64,000 bases of DNA, from the NCBI RefSeq assembly GCF_003115845.1, contig NZ_KZ819024.1, positions 186,001 to 250,000 on the forward strand. The letters are read 5' to 3'. The DNA is from Brenneria roseae subsp. roseae. Lineage in GTDB: Bacteria; Pseudomonadota; Gammaproteobacteria; Enterobacterales; Enterobacteriaceae. The translations under genes were made by a program, and so were the position numbers. The notes under the pieces were generated by a model. The model saw nothing but the letters and a program-made list of their open reading frames with translations, searched no databases and was not told the DNA's origin. Below, piece by piece: positions 17,532 through 28,031 of this stretch. Position 1 is the first letter of the stretch, and each line of letters starts with the position of its first letter.

Positions 17532-18860
17532 ATGACCAACCAGACTGACTTAACGACTACCCTCGCACAGTTCATTACGCACAGTTTACCGAGCCAGGCG
17601 GCGATCGATGCCGCCCGATTGGGGGTAACGGATTTTGTTGCTACTGCCCTGCCGATAACACAGGGCGCCATCGTCGACAGCGGCCTGATCCCGTTAAAGC
17701 AGGTTTTCAGCGGTACCGACAGCCAGACAAACAGTCTGATTCTGGGTTATGTCGGCCATGCGCTGGACTTTGATGACTATCATCCGGCTTTCCGCGGACA
17801 TCCCAGTACGGTGATCCTGCCGGCACTGTTTGCGCTATCAGCGGAAAATCCGCACATCACCGAAGATGCCTTCCTGACCGCCTATGTCATCGGCGTGGAG
17901 GTCGCAGGCAGAATCGGCCTGGCTTGCGGGCCTCGCCATTACAGTCTTGGCTATCACAATACCGCGACGTTAGGTGCTATCGCGGCGGCCGCAGCCGCAG
18001 TTCGTCTGCTTGGCGCGCCGGTTGAACAGACCAAAAATATACTGGGTCTGGCGGCCACGCAGGCGGCAGGCTTACGCGCACAGTTTGGTTCAGCGGTAAA
18101 ACCGCTTCATGCGGGGTTCGCCGCCAGAGCCGGCGTCACGGCAGCCAGGCTCGGGCTGGCGGGGTTCAAGGGCAATCCAGAGCACGTTATTGAGGCTTTT
18201 CTGGCTGCGCATGGCGATCGGAAACAGCAACCCTCATTACTGACTGAATCCTGGGGAGCGCCGTGGCGCATCCTTTCGCCTGGTCTGGAATTCAAACGCT
18301 ACCCCACCTGTGGCGGTACACACAGTGCGGCGGAAGCGGCTTTCGAGCTAAGAGAACGCTGGTACGCACAACACGACAGCGGCGTTTCGCTTACCGACAG
18401 CGTAGAGCAGATTACCGTCTCCTTTCCACCCGGCGGCGATATCGCGCCGTTTATCCGCAGAGCCGCCACCGGCGTAGAAGCACGTTTCAGCCTGGAATAT
18501 GTGATTGCCGCCGCGCTGCTGGAAGGTGAACTGAAGCTGACGCGTTTTGCGGAAGGGCCGGCTGATCCCGAAATTCTGGCGCTGGCTGACAAGGTTATCC
18601 GGATAGCGGACGATACCGCGCCACCGGACGAACAGGATCCCGAAGCCCGTTTTCATGAGGTCACGCTGTATTTGCATGATGGCACCATGCTGCGCCATCG
18701 CGTCACCCGTCGGGAGACAGCGATGCAGCCGACCGATTTGCGCGCCAAACTACGGCAGACCATCGGTTCACTGCCGCATCTGGACAGCGGGCAGCTCGCC
18801 GACCGTTGTGCATTAAGACAGGAAGGCGATCTGCGCTATCTGATTTCGCTATTGCTTTAA
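17532..18860 (+). CDS. MmgE/PrpD-family protein
   Basis: The roughly 442-residue protein belongs to the MmgE/PrpD fold, seen in GHALDFDDYHPAFRGHPSTV near residue 75, GYHNTATLGAIAAAAAA and FKRYPTCGGTHSAAEAAFEL. Members include 2-methylcitrate dehydratase, cis-aconitate decarboxylase and many enzymes of unknown substrate. No prpBCD neighbours are present, so a methylcitrate role is not supported, and the substrate is unknown. The ATG at 17532 was preferred over a TTG three codons earlier; neither has a clear ribosome site. Its 3' end overlaps the convergent hydrolase by 12 bp. Confidence 0.85.
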   Translation: MTNQTDLTTTLAQFITHSLPSQAAIDAARLGVTDFVATALPITQGAIVDSGLIPLKQVFSGTDSQTNSLILGYVGHALDFDDYHPAFRGHPSTVILPALFALSAENPHITEDAFLTAYVIGVEVAGRIGLACGPRHYSLGYHNTATLGAIAAAAAAVRLLGAPVEQTKNILGLAATQAAGLRAQFGSAVKPLHAGFAARAGVTAARLGLAGFKGNPEHVIEAFLAAHGDRKQQPSLLTESWGAPWRILSPGLEFKRYPTCGGTHSAAEAAFELRERWYAQHDSGVSLTDSVEQITVSFPPGGDIAPFIRRAATGVEARFSLEYVIAAALLEGELKLTRFAEGPADPEILALADKVIRIADDTAPPDEQDPEARFHEVTLYLHDGTMLRHRVTRRETAMQPTDLRAKLRQTIGSLPHLDSGQLADRCALRQEGDLRYLISLLL

Positions 18861-20012
18861 CCATCGATCCAGCCAGATAAAGATGTCTTCCTGCTGCTCC
18901 TGATAGAAAACGTGACCGAGTTCAGGCCAGATTTTCGTTTCCAGCTTGCTATCAGCCTGTTGCGATTGCCAAACCTTATGCATTTTTGCATACGCGGCTT
19001 CCACGGCGCTATTGGGGAACAGTTTGTCCTGGCCGCCGTTGAACAGCAACATTGGCCTGGGTGCGGCGATGCTGGCGACATCAGGAAAATCCATACGCGC
19101 AGGTAAACCGGGATGCAGCATGTAAAACGCCGACTGTCCGCGCAGCACATTGTTGCCCGGCGTCATCAGCCCTTCGTAAGTCCCCATCCAGGAAACGGCT
19201 ACCGTTGCGGCCACTCTGTCGGACAATGCCGCCAGTTGCCAGGCGCGATAGGCGCCCATGGAAAAGCCGACCACGCCGACACGTTTGTCATCCACCTGCT
19301 CAAGCGAAGCCAGAAAATCGATCGCTCGCGTATCTTCATACGCCATCAGCCCCGCCAGAGAACGGCCCAGATTGAAGAAGTTACTGGCCAGCGCCTGCTG
19401 CTGCTCATACTTGAGGGGGCCACGTTCGCCCCACCCCAGCGCATCAACCGCCAGCACCACATACCCCCGCTTCGCCAGCTCATCGCCCACAAAGCGCCCG
19501 GTGAAAAATTTATCCGCCCACGCCTGCGCTGAGGCGAGCTGTTCGGCATTGCCCCACGGTTTGATCATCTTCTCCTTGCCGATATCAAATTTCGATCCGT
19601 GATCGTGCAGCAGAATCACCGCAGGATGGGGCCCCGGCGTTTTCGGCGTCAGCAGCAGGGCATTTACGCGGCTTTCGTCGGTCAGATTGAATGCGACCTT
19701 CTCTGCCGTATAGCTGCCGCGATCCTGCTGTTCGAGCGTTTGTGGGGCAAAATCCTGCGTGGCATCCGGGGTCAGCAACAGCGCACGCAGCGTCTGTCGC
19801 GCTTCAGATTTCCACAGACCAAAGTCGGTATAGTTTCCGGAAAGCCAGGAATCCGGATAGGTCATCTGCCGCTTCAACTGGGGATAAAACGATGGCAATC
19901 CTTCATCGGTGATCGCCGGCGTGTGGGCATTCATATCATTGGCCATTAGCGAGGTACTGGGCAGTAACATAGCCAGCAACCAGACAAGGGGACGCAAGGC
20001 ATTCAATTTCAT
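18849..20012 (-). CDS. Exported alpha/beta hydrolase (dienelactone hydrolase / acetyl-xylan-esterase-like)
   Basis: The 387-residue protein starts with a signal peptide (MKLNALRPLVWLLAMLLPST onward, cleavage near LMAND) and is likely periplasmic or secreted. The hydrolase core shows the oxyanion region VILLHDHGSKFD, nucleophile motif GFSMG near residue 250, an acid in NGGQDKLFP and a histidine in ELGHVFYQEQ, giving a plausible Ser-Asp-His triad. The family resembles large dienelactone or cephalosporin/acetyl-xylan esterases, but the substrate is unknown. Of two adjacent ATG codons the second (20012) has GAGG at better distance. It is convergent with the MmgE/PrpD gene, overlapping it by 12 bp. 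Confidence 0.82.
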   Translation of the reverse strand: MKLNALRPLVWLLAMLLPSTSLMANDMNAHTPAITDEGLPSFYPQLKRQMTYPDSWLSGNYTDFGLWKSEARQTLRALLLTPDATQDFAPQTLEQQDRGSYTAEKVAFNLTDESRVNALLLTPKTPGPHPAVILLHDHGSKFDIGKEKMIKPWGNAEQLASAQAWADKFFTGRFVGDELAKRGYVVLAVDALGWGERGPLKYEQQQALASNFFNLGRSLAGLMAYEDTRAIDFLASLEQVDDKRVGVVGFSMGAYRAWQLAALSDRVAATVAVSWMGTYEGLMTPGNNVLRGQSAFYMLHPGLPARMDFPDVASIAAPRPMLLFNGGQDKLFPNSAVEAAYAKMHKVWQSQQADSKLETKIWPELGHVFYQEQQEDIFIWLDRWLKQ

Positions 20013-20187
20013 CATAACCTCAAAAATAAAACACCGTTTCTTTTCTGAAGTCAGAGTGTAAATGAAGCGGGTAAAAATACCTGGGTGGAAGCGTAATTCT
20101 GCGATGCAGGTTAAAAAAATCGCCTGGAGAGATTTTAACCACGCGAAACGTCGGCCTGAAGGATGGCGGGCTATCCCCGCGCGCGAT

Positions 20188-20219
20188 AAAAAAATCCGGC
20201 ATCACAAGATGCCGGATTC
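20188..20219 (-). terminator. Intrinsic terminator downstream of lpdA
   Basis: ATCCGGCATC pairs with GATGCCGGAT around an ACAA loop and is followed on the minus strand by seven T, about 30 bp beyond the lpdA stop. Confidence 0.88.
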
Positions 20220-20249
20220 AGAATGATTAACCGCTAACTGAAGACGAAA

Positions 20250-21674
20250 TTATTTCTTTTTCGCTTTCGGATTCGGCAGGTCGGTGATGCTGCCCTCAAA
20301 AATTTCAGCAGCCAGACCGACTGACTCATGCAGCGTCGGGTGAGCATGAATGGTCAGCGCGATATCTTCCGCATCACAGCCCATCTCAATCGCCAGACCG
20401 ATTTCACCCAACAGTTCACCACCGTTGGTACCGACAATCGCCCCGCCGATAACACGGTGAGTTTCTTTGTCGAAAATCAGCTTGGTCATGCCGTCTGCGC
20501 AGTCAGACGCGATAGCACGGCCGGAAGCCGCCCACGGGAAGGTCGCCGTCTCAAAGCTGATGCCTTTCTCTTTCGCTTCTTTCTCTGTCAGGCCAACCCA
20601 TGCCACTTCCGGTTCGGTATAAGCAATAGAAGGAATCACTTTCGGATCGAAGTAGTGTTTCTTGCCCGCGATAACTTCGGCCGCTACGTGACCTTCATGC
20701 ACGCCTTTGTGAGCCAGCATCGGCTGACCAACGATGTCGCCGATCGCATAAATGTGCGGCACATTGGTGCGCAGTTGCTTATCAACGCGGATAAAACCAC
20801 GATCGTCAACCTCAACGCCAGCCTGACCGGCATCCAGTTGCTTACCGTTCGGTACACGGCCGATAGCCACCAGCACCGCGTCGTAACGCTGTGGTTCCGC
20901 CGGCGCTTTTTTGCCTTCCATCGTCACGTAAATACCGTCTTTCTTAGCTTCTACCGCGGTCACTTTGGTTTCCAGCATCAGGGTGAACTGCTGGCTGATA
21001 CGTTTGGTGAACACTTTAACAATGTCTTTATCCGCCGCCGGGATCACCTGATCGAACATTTCAACCACGTCGATCTGAGAACCCAGTGCATGATAAACGG
21101 TCCCCATTTCCAGACCGATGATGCCGCCGCCCATGATCAGCAGACGTTCTGGAACGGTTTTCAGCTCCAGCGCATCGGTGGAATCCCATACGCGCGGGTC
21201 ATCATGAGGAATAAATGGCAGTTGGATCGGACGTGAACCCGCGGCGATGATCGCGTTCTCAAAGTTGATCGTCGTTTTACCGTTTTCACCGTCAACCACC
21301 AGCGTGTTCGCGCCGGTAAATTTGCCCAGACCGTTAACGACTTTAACCTTACGGGCCTTCGCCATACCCGACAGACCACCGGTCAGCTGCTTGATAACTT
21401 TCTCTTTCCACAAACGGATTTTATCAATATCGGTTTTCGGCTCGCCGAACACGATGCCATGCTGTGCCAGCGCTTTGGCTTCTTCAATCACTTTAGCGAC
21501 GTGCAGCAGGGCCTTAGAAGGGATACAACCTACATTCAGACACACCCCACCCAGCGTGGAGTAACGCTCTACCAGTACGGTTTCCAGACCCAAATCCGCG
21601 CAACGGAACGCCGCAGAATAACCTGCGGGGCCGGCACCCAGCACCACTACCTGAGCTTTAATTTCAGTACTCAT
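20250..21674 (-). CDS. lpdA: Dihydrolipoyl dehydrogenase (E3 of pyruvate and 2-oxoglutarate dehydrogenases)
   Basis: The FAD enzyme reoxidises dihydrolipoamide in the pyruvate, 2-oxoglutarate and glycine cleavage complexes, reducing NAD. It shows an N-terminal FAD motif GAGPAGYSAA, the redox disulfide GGVCLNVGCIPSK near residue 40, an NAD-binding GGGIIGLEMG and the C-terminal dimerisation domain with HAHPTLHES carrying the catalytic His-Glu pair. It is 474 residues, as in E. coli, from the second of two ATG codons (21674), which has AAGAGG at the better distance. It lies downstream of aceF, separated by a terminator and about 210 bp that should hold its own promoter. Confidence 0.97.
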   Translation of the reverse strand: MSTEIKAQVVVLGAGPAGYSAAFRCADLGLETVLVERYSTLGGVCLNVGCIPSKALLHVAKVIEEAKALAQHGIVFGEPKTDIDKIRLWKEKVIKQLTGGLSGMAKARKVKVVNGLGKFTGANTLVVDGENGKTTINFENAIIAAGSRPIQLPFIPHDDPRVWDSTDALELKTVPERLLIMGGGIIGLEMGTVYHALGSQIDVVEMFDQVIPAADKDIVKVFTKRISQQFTLMLETKVTAVEAKKDGIYVTMEGKKAPAEPQRYDAVLVAIGRVPNGKQLDAGQAGVEVDDRGFIRVDKQLRTNVPHIYAIGDIVGQPMLAHKGVHEGHVAAEVIAGKKHYFDPKVIPSIAYTEPEVAWVGLTEKEAKEKGISFETATFPWAASGRAIASDCADGMTKLIFDKETHRVIGGAIVGTNGGELLGEIGLAIEMGCDAEDIALTIHAHPTLHESVGLAAEIFEGSITDLPNPKAKKK

Positions 21675-21857
21675 CATGACCTCTTAATTAATTTCCGGCG
21701 GGTCTGTGACGTCATTGTTATTGAGTCTTAACGCCCTCTTCCACCGGGACGTGTCTTTGCCGCGGTAGTTTACAAAATCATTAACAATTTTGAAACAACA
21801 AGCGACTAACGATTTGTCCTTAATCACTGATCGCTGTAGCCAATGACAGCTTACCAG

Positions 21858-21886
21858 AAAAAAGCCGGCCGTCAGGCCGGCTTTTC
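21858..21886 (-). terminator. Intrinsic terminator downstream of aceF
   Basis: AAAGCCGGCC pairs with GGCCGGCTTT around GTCA and ends in a T run on the minus strand, directly beyond the aceF stop. It separates aceEF from lpdA, as in E. coli. Confidence 0.88.
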
Positions 21887-21888
21887 GA

Positions 21889-23763
21889 TTACATCACCAG
21901 ACGGCGAATATCAGACAACGTGTTGTTGATGATGGTAATAAAGCGTGCACCATCAGCACCGTCAATGACACGATGGTCGAAGGACAGAGATATCGGCATC
22001 ATCAGACGCGGCGTAAACTCTTTACCGTTCCAGACCGGTTCCATCGCGGACTTAGACACACCCAGGATAGCGACTTCCGGCGCGTTGACAATCGGCGCGA
22101 AGTGCGTCGTACCCAGACCGCCGATGCTGGAGATAGTGAAGCATCCCCCCTGCATTTCGCCTGCGGTCAACTTACCGTCACGGGCTTTCTTGGAGATCGT
22201 CATCAGTTCACGGGACAGCTCAATGATGCCTTTCTTGTTCACATCTTTGAACACGGGAACCACCAAACCATTCGGAGTATCAACCGCCACACCGATGTTG
22301 ATGTATTTCTTCAGCGTCAGACGTTGGGCATCTTCGGACAGCGAACTGTTGAAACGCGGCATCTGTTCAAGCGCAGCGGCAACGGCTTTCATGATGAAAA
22401 CAACCGGAGTAATCTTCACGTCCAGTTTACGCTTCTCGGCTTCTGCGTTCTGCTGTTTACGGAACGCTTCCAGATCGGTGATATCCGTTTTGTCGAAATG
22501 CGTAACGTGCGGGATCATCACCCAGTTACGGCTCAGGTTGGCGCCGGAGATTTTCTGGATACGACCCAGTTCAACTTCTTCAATCTCGCCGAACTTGCTG
22601 AAGTCCACCTTCGGCCACGGCAGCATGCCAGGCAGACCGCCACCGCCCGCAGCCGGCGCGGATTCAGCGCGTTTCACCGCGTCTTTCACGTAAGCCTGAA
22701 CGTCTTCGCGCAGGATACGGCCTTTACGGCCGGTACCCTTCACTTTTGCCAGATTCACGCCAAACTCACGAGCCAGACGGCGGATAACCGGCGTCGCGTG
22801 AACATAGGCGTCATTCTCGGCGAATTCGCCCTTGCTGTCAGATTTCGCAGCAGGCGCGGCTTCGGCTTTCTTCTCTGGCGCAGCAGCTTCCTGCCTGGCG
22901 GCAGGCGCGGCTGCCGGGGCAGCGCCCTCGACTTCAAAGATCATGATCGGCGAGCCGGTTTTCACTTTGTCGCCGGTGTTGATTTTGATCTCTTTTACCG
23001 TCCCGGCAAACGGCGCCGGCACTTCCATCGAGGCCTTGTCGCCTTCAACGGTGATCAGTGATTGTTCTGCGGCGATTTTGTCGCCCACTTTCACCATCAC
23101 TTCCGTGACTTCGACTTCGTCACCGCCGATATCCGGCACGTTGACTTCTTTAGCGACAGGCGCGGAGCTGGCGGCCGGAGCGGCCTGAGTTTCTTCTTGC
23201 GCCGCAGCCGGGGCAGCAGCGCCGGCGACTTCGAATACCATAATCAGTGAACCGGTTTTCACTTTGTCGCCGGTACTGATTTTGATTTCTTTAACCACGC
23301 CCGCAAACGGCGCCGGCACTTCCATTGAAGCCTTATCGCCTTCAACGGTAATCAAAGATTGCTCGGCTTCAACGCTGTCGCCGACTTTGACCAACACTTC
23401 GGTGACTTCAACTTCGTCTGCGCCGATGTCCGGCACTTCAACGTCTTTGCTGGCGCTGGCAGCGGCGGCTGCCGGTTTGGCGTCTTCTTTCTTCTCTTCA
23501 GCCTTGGCAGGCGCAGCATCGGCTGCACCGTCGGCGGAATCGAAAATCATGATCAGTTTGCCGGTTTCTACTTTGTCGCCGACAGCAACTTTGATCTCTT
23601 TTACTACACCGGCCTGCGGAGAAGGCACTTCCATAGAAGCCTTATCGCCTTCTACCGTGATCAGCGACTGTTCAGCTTCAACTTTATCGCCCACCTTCAC
23701 CAGCACTTCGGTGACTTCAACTTCATCTGCACCGATGTCCGGTACGTTGATTTCGATAGCCAT
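21889..23763 (-). CDS. aceF: Dihydrolipoyllysine-residue acetyltransferase (E2 of pyruvate dehydrogenase)
   Basis: The 624-residue core subunit has three tandem N-terminal lipoyl domains, each with the lipoylated lysine in [10 protein letters not shown], joined by Ala/Pro/Lys-rich flexible linkers. A peripheral-subunit-binding domain ([20 protein letters not shown]) follows. The catalytic domain ends with [15 protein letters not shown], carrying the active-site His and Asp. It transfers the acetyl group from lipoate to CoA. E. coli AceF has 630 residues and the same three-lipoyl plan. The near-identical lipoyl repeats at DNA level could recombine. aceE lies 14 bp upstream in the same operon. 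Confidence 0.97.
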   Translation of the reverse strand: MAIEINVPDIGADEVEVTEVLVKVGDKVEAEQSLITVEGDKASMEVPSPQAGVVKEIKVAVGDKVETGKLIMIFDSADGAADAAPAKAEEKKEDAKPAAAAASASKDVEVPDIGADEVEVTEVLVKVGDSVEAEQSLITVEGDKASMEVPAPFAGVVKEIKISTGDKVKTGSLIMVFEVAGAAAPAAAQEETQAAPAASSAPVAKEVNVPDIGGDEVEVTEVMVKVGDKIAAEQSLITVEGDKASMEVPAPFAGTVKEIKINTGDKVKTGSPIMIFEVEGAAPAAAPAARQEAAAPEKKAEAAPAAKSDSKGEFAENDAYVHATPVIRRLAREFGVNLAKVKGTGRKGRILREDVQAYVKDAVKRAESAPAAGGGGLPGMLPWPKVDFSKFGEIEEVELGRIQKISGANLSRNWVMIPHVTHFDKTDITDLEAFRKQQNAEAEKRKLDVKITPVVFIMKAVAAALEQMPRFNSSLSEDAQRLTLKKYINIGVAVDTPNGLVVPVFKDVNKKGIIELSRELMTISKKARDGKLTAGEMQGGCFTISSIGGLGTTHFAPIVNAPEVAILGVSKSAMEPVWNGKEFTPRLMMPISLSFDHRVIDGADGARFITIINNTLSDIRRLVM

Positions 23764-23777
23764 GTAATCTTTACCTC

Positions 23778-26441
23778 TTATGCCAGACGCGGGTTAACTT
23801 TATCTGCATCGATCTCGAATTTGGCAATTGCGTCGGCAACCACTTTCTTATCGATTTCACCGCGTTTGGCCAGTTCACCCAGGGCCGCAACCACGACGTA
23901 AGACGCATCCACTTCAAAGTGATGACGCAGGTTCTCACGGCTGTCGGAACGTCCGAAACCGTCGGTTCCCAAGACGCGATAATCGCTGGCCGGAATGAAG
24001 TTACGAATTTGCTCAGCAAACAGCTTCATGTAGTCGGTTGACGCAACGGCAGGCGCATCACTCAATACCTGAGCCACATAAGGAACGCGTGGTTCTTCGG
24101 TTGGGTGCAGCATGTTCCAACGTTCGCAGTCCTGACCATCACGAGCCAGTTCGGTGAAGGAGGTCACGCTAAAGACATCGGAACCGATGCCGTAGTCTTT
24201 CGCCAGAATCTGTGCGGCGTCGCGTACGTGACGCAGGATGGAACCTGAGCCCAGCAGTTGAACTTTACCTTTGCTGCCTTCAAGCGTTTCCAGCTTGTAG
24301 ATACCCTTACGGATACCTTCTTCCGCACCCTGCGGCATCGCAGGCATGTGGTAGTTTTCGTTCAGCGTGGTGATGTAGTAGTAAATGTTTTCCTGCGTTT
24401 CGCCATACATGCGATGCAAACCATCATGCATGATGACAGCCACTTCATAAGCGTAGGCCGGATCGTAAGAAATGCAGTTCGGGATAGTCAGAGACTGAAT
24501 ATGGCTGTGGCCATCTTCGTGCTGTAGGCCTTCGCCGTTCAGCGTGGTACGGCCGGAGGTGCCGCCGATCAGGAAACCGCGAGCCTGTTGGTCACCTGCT
24601 GCCCAGCACAGGTCGCCGATACGTTGGAAACCAAACATGGAGTAGTAGATGTAGAACGGGATCATCGGCAGATCGTTGGTGCTGTAAGACGTTGCCGCCG
24701 CCAGCCAGGATGAACCTGCGCCCAGTTCGTTGATCCCTTCCTGTAGGATCTGGCCTTTTTTATCTTCTTTGTAGTAAGCAACCTGTTCACGGTCCTGCGG
24801 GGTGTACTGCTGACCGTTCGGGCTGTAAATACCAATCTGACGGAACAGGCCTTCCATACCGAAGGTACGCGCTTCATCGGCGATGATCGGAACCAGACGA
24901 TCTTTGATCGACTGATTTTTCAGCATCACGTTCAGGGCGCGAACGAAAGCGATAGTGGTGGAAATTTCTTTATTCTGCTCTTCCAGCAGCGTGCTGAAGT
25001 CTTCCAGCGTCGGCAGTTCCAGTTTTTCACTGAATTTCGGCTGACGGCTTGGCAGGTAACCTTCCAGCGCCTGACGACGCTCATGCAGGTATTTGTATTC
25101 TGCGGAGTCTTTGTCGAAGGTGAGGTACGGCAGTTTTTCGATGTTTTCATCGCTGACCGGCACGTTGAAACGATCGCGGAAGTAGCGCACGCCGTCCATG
25201 TTAATTTTCTTAACCTGGTGAGCGATGTTTTTACCTTCAGCGGCGTCGCCCATACCATAACCTTTGATGGTATGCGCCAGAATAACCACCGGCTTGTCTT
25301 TGGTTTCCTGCGCTTTTTTCAGTGCAGCATAGACTTTCTTCGGATCGTGACCACCACGGTTCAGTGACCAAATCTGATCGTCGGTCCAGTCTTTGACCAG
25401 CGCCGCCGTTTCCGGATATTTACCGAAGAAGTGCTCACGAACATAAGCGCCATTTTTGGATTTGAAGGTCTGGTAGTCACCGTCAACGGTTTCGTTCATC
25501 AGTTGGATCAGCTTGCCGCTGGTGTCTTTACGCAGCAGTTCGTCCCAGCGTCCGCCCCAGATAACTTTGATCACTTCCCAGCCGGCGCCGCCGAAGATGC
25601 CTTCCAGTTCGTTAATGATCTTGCCATTACCGGTAACCGGCCCGTCGAGGCGTTGCAGGTTACAGTTGATAACGAACACCAGGTTATCCAGTTTTTCACG
25701 GGTCGCGATGGTGATTGCTCCCTTGGATTCCGGTTCATCCATTTCACCGTCGCCCAGGAAAGCATAAACCGTTTGTTTGGACGTCTCTTTCAGCCCGCGG
25801 TGCTCAAGGTATTTCAGGAACTTAGCCTGATAAATTGCACCAATCGGACCCAGCCCCATGGAAACGGTCGGGAACTGCCAGAATTCCGGCATCAGTTTCG
25901 GGTGTGGATAAGAAGACAACCCTTTACCGTGCACTTCCTGACGGAAGTTGTTCATTTGCTCTTCAGTCAGGCGGCCTTCAAGGAAAGCACGGGCATAAAT
26001 GCCGGGAGAAATGTGACCCTGGAAGTAAACCAGATCGCCACCGTCATGCGCATTACGCGCACGGAAGAAGTGGTTGAAACACACTTCATAGAACGTTGCG
26101 GAAGACTGGAAAGACGCCATGTGGCCGCCCAGATCCAGATCTTTTTTCGAAGCACGCAATACTGTCATGACCGCATTCCAGCGAATTGCTGAGCGAATAC
26201 GACTTTCCAGATCCAGGTTACCTGGATATTCCGGCTCATCTTCCACTGCGATGGTGTTGATGTATTGACGTGCGGCACTGCCAGCAGCAACGCTCACGCC
26301 ACCTTTACGCGCTTCACTCAATACCTGATCAATCAGATACTGGGCGCGCTCAACACCCTCTTCACGGATGACCGATTCGATCGCCTGCAGCCAGTCGCGG
26401 GTTTCGATCGGATCCACGTCATTATTTAAACGATCTGACAT
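23778..26441 (-). CDS. aceE: Pyruvate dehydrogenase E1 component
   Basis: The 887-residue homodimeric-type E1 has the same length as in E. coli. It shows the thiamine diphosphate motif [15 protein letters not shown] with the closing [10 protein letters not shown], and C-terminal [20 protein letters not shown]. It decarboxylates pyruvate and acetylates the lipoyl groups of AceF. The operon order pdhR-aceE-aceF is conserved, and expression is expected to follow the PdhR operator upstream of pdhR. A 212-bp gap containing an interspersed repeat lies between pdhR and aceE. Confidence 0.97.
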   Translation of the reverse strand: MSDRLNNDVDPIETRDWLQAIESVIREEGVERAQYLIDQVLSEARKGGVSVAAGSAARQYINTIAVEDEPEYPGNLDLESRIRSAIRWNAVMTVLRASKKDLDLGGHMASFQSSATFYEVCFNHFFRARNAHDGGDLVYFQGHISPGIYARAFLEGRLTEEQMNNFRQEVHGKGLSSYPHPKLMPEFWQFPTVSMGLGPIGAIYQAKFLKYLEHRGLKETSKQTVYAFLGDGEMDEPESKGAITIATREKLDNLVFVINCNLQRLDGPVTGNGKIINELEGIFGGAGWEVIKVIWGGRWDELLRKDTSGKLIQLMNETVDGDYQTFKSKNGAYVREHFFGKYPETAALVKDWTDDQIWSLNRGGHDPKKVYAALKKAQETKDKPVVILAHTIKGYGMGDAAEGKNIAHQVKKINMDGVRYFRDRFNVPVSDENIEKLPYLTFDKDSAEYKYLHERRQALEGYLPSRQPKFSEKLELPTLEDFSTLLEEQNKEISTTIAFVRALNVMLKNQSIKDRLVPIIADEARTFGMEGLFRQIGIYSPNGQQYTPQDREQVAYYKEDKKGQILQEGINELGAGSSWLAAATSYSTNDLPMIPFYIYYSMFGFQRIGDLCWAAGDQQARGFLIGGTSGRTTLNGEGLQHEDGHSHIQSLTIPNCISYDPAYAYEVAVIMHDGLHRMYGETQENIYYYITTLNENYHMPAMPQGAEEGIRKGIYKLETLEGSKGKVQLLGSGSILRHVRDAAQILAKDYGIGSDVFSVTSFTELARDGQDCERWNMLHPTEEPRVPYVAQVLSDAPAVASTDYMKLFAEQIRNFIPASDYRVLGTDGFGRSDSRENLRHHFEVDASYVVVAALGELAKRGEIDKKVVADAIAKFEIDADKVNPRLA

Positions 26442-26541
26442 GGTTATTCCTTATCTTCTCTAATAAGTTAGTTTGTTGGAGCCTGTCTTCTTGTGCTCTG
26501 GCTTATTCAGTCATAAATAATAAAGCACATGAAGACAGGCC

Positions 26542-26622
26542 CATCGTCATATCCCCGTCACCTTTCAAGTTACAGCTCCGTTGGCTTACCGCCCTACTGC
26601 ACCTTGAAATCTATTGGGTATA
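26542..26622 (-). repeat. Interspersed repeat copy B in the pdhR-aceE gap
   Basis: Read on the minus strand this element starts TATACCCAATAGATTTCAAG and runs for about 80 bp to the end near GACGGGGATATGACGAT. It is the longest of three copies in the window and lies inside an operon without interrupting a gene. Confidence 0.7.
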
Positions 26623-26653
26623 ATTGCCGCATTCAGAGCCCAAAATCGGACGC

Positions 26654-27418
26654 TCAATCCTTGCGTTGCTGGAGCCGACGCAGCGATCTCTCGCGCCGAC
26701 TATGTTCCCGGTTAAGATCCAGCAATACTTCCTCAATAAACGCCAGATGGCGGTGTGATGCTTCACGAGCCTTTTCTGGTTCACGGGCAACAATCGCCTC
26801 AAAAATTCCAGCGCGATGAATGCTTACCTTCCCCAACACTTCACGGCTCAGGTAAAGCAATTCAAAATTCTGTCTTACGTTCTGTTCCAGCATCGGCCCC
26901 ATGCAACGCAATAAGTGCAGCAGCACCACATTATGCGTGGCCTCTGTTACAGCAACCTGATACTGCATAACCGCTTCCGATTCCGCGTTCAAATCCCCTG
27001 AGTCTCTGGCCTGCTGAATGACGGCGTGGCAATCCCGGATGCGCTGGAGATCCGATTCGGTACCGCGTAACGCCGCGTAATAGGCAGCGATACCTTCCAA
27101 CGCGTGGCGAGTTTCCAATAGATCGAATTGTGATTCGGGGTGCGTACTCAGTAATTCTGCCAGCGGATCGCTGACGCTTTGCCATAGATTGGCTTGAACG
27201 AAGGTACCACCACCCTGACGGCGCAAAAGTAACCCTTTGGCTTCCAGACGTTGAATGGCTTCTCTCAGAGAAGGGCGGGAGACATCGAACTGTTTCGCCA
27301 GTTCACGCTCCGGAGGGAGCTTCTCGCCGGGGCGCAAGGTTCCCTCAAGTATCAGAAACTCCAGTTGCTGCTCAATCACATCTGACAGCTTAGGCTGACG
27401 GATCTTGCTGTATGCCAT
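26654..27418 (-). CDS. pdhR: Pyruvate-responsive repressor PdhR (GntR/FadR family)
   Basis: The 254-residue GntR-family protein has an N-terminal winged helix ([20 protein letters not shown], about residues 40-60) and a C-terminal FadR-type ligand domain. It begins [20 protein letters not shown], as in E. coli PdhR. It represses the pdhR-aceEF-lpd operon and is released by pyruvate. A perfect PdhR operator lies at 27451-27467, just upstream, consistent with autoregulation. aroP is divergent, as in E. coli. Confidence 0.96.
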   Translation of the reverse strand: MAYSKIRQPKLSDVIEQQLEFLILEGTLRPGEKLPPERELAKQFDVSRPSLREAIQRLEAKGLLLRRQGGGTFVQANLWQSVSDPLAELLSTHPESQFDLLETRHALEGIAAYYAALRGTESDLQRIRDCHAVIQQARDSGDLNAESEAVMQYQVAVTEATHNVVLLHLLRCMGPMLEQNVRQNFELLYLSREVLGKVSIHRAGIFEAIVAREPEKAREASHRHLAFIEEVLLDLNREHSRRERSLRRLQQRKD

Positions 27419-27450
27419 GGTGGATTCTTCTCTGCGAATGGCGCGGAGTC

Positions 27451-27467
27451 AATTGGTAATACCAATT
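27451..27467. promoter_or_regulatory. PdhR operator
   Basis: The perfect palindrome AATTGGTAATACCAATT contains the PdhR consensus ATTGGT-N3-ACCAAT without mismatch. It lies 33 bp before the pdhR start, in position to repress pdhR-aceEF. A weaker palindrome AGTGGTATTACCATT at 27593-27607 may be a second site. Confidence 0.88.
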
Positions 27468-27982
27468 TAAAAAACGTGACGTTAAAGTAACAAAGTATTC
27501 ACCTTCTGTCCATAAGGACGTTGAGCTAAATCACCAATCCCACCAGATTTTAACAAATGCACAGGGAATATGAGGCAAAGTGATAATACACCAGTGGTAT
27601 TACCATTAATCCCTCCCATTTATATTTTAACTTTTTTGAAACGTAGCACAGGCATGGCTGAACCGTTTAAAGCACGCCAATATTGAATATTAAATCAAAT
27701 TTAATGAATATTAATTCAATTTTATTTTACAGCAAACCGCCTTGATCACTGCTTTTGCACACGCTTTGTCCCTCTCTGGTAATAGAGAATAACCATCATG
27801 AGGTCATCGATGAATCAGACATGAAAAGGTTTTCAAAACGCGATAGGCGACACCGATGAACAGAACCTTGGCGTAGCGATGATTTTTATCTATCGCTGAG
27901 CAAGAAATCAGTGCAATTTTGCGTGCTTATCACTATTCTCTGACAAACGGTAGGTGCCTCAGGATATTAACCTGCATTTCAC

Positions 27983-28000
27983 CGTAAAAATAAAATTACA
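27983..28000 (+). promoter_or_regulatory. TyrR box upstream of aroP
   Basis: CGTAAA-N6-ATTACA matches the TyrR consensus TGTAAA-N6-TTTACA at all but one base of each half and keeps the essential G and C. CGTAAA at 28005 starts a possible weaker adjacent box. Paired TyrR boxes control aroP in E. coli. Confidence 0.55.
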
Positions 28001-28031
28001 CAAACGTAAAAGAGTTAATACGAGCTGTGCT

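Noticed and set aside
21973-23061. 362-codon plus-strand frame
   Set aside because: It is antisense to aceF; the open frame arises from the Ala/Glu/Val-rich lipoyl and linker codons.
22900-23763. Near-identical repeats inside aceF considered as an assembly or mobile repeat
   Set aside because: They encode the three lipoyl domains normal for enterobacterial AceF.
26542-26622. Possible small RNA between pdhR and aceE
   Set aside because: The sequence is explained by the interspersed repeat also found at 10666 and 28032.
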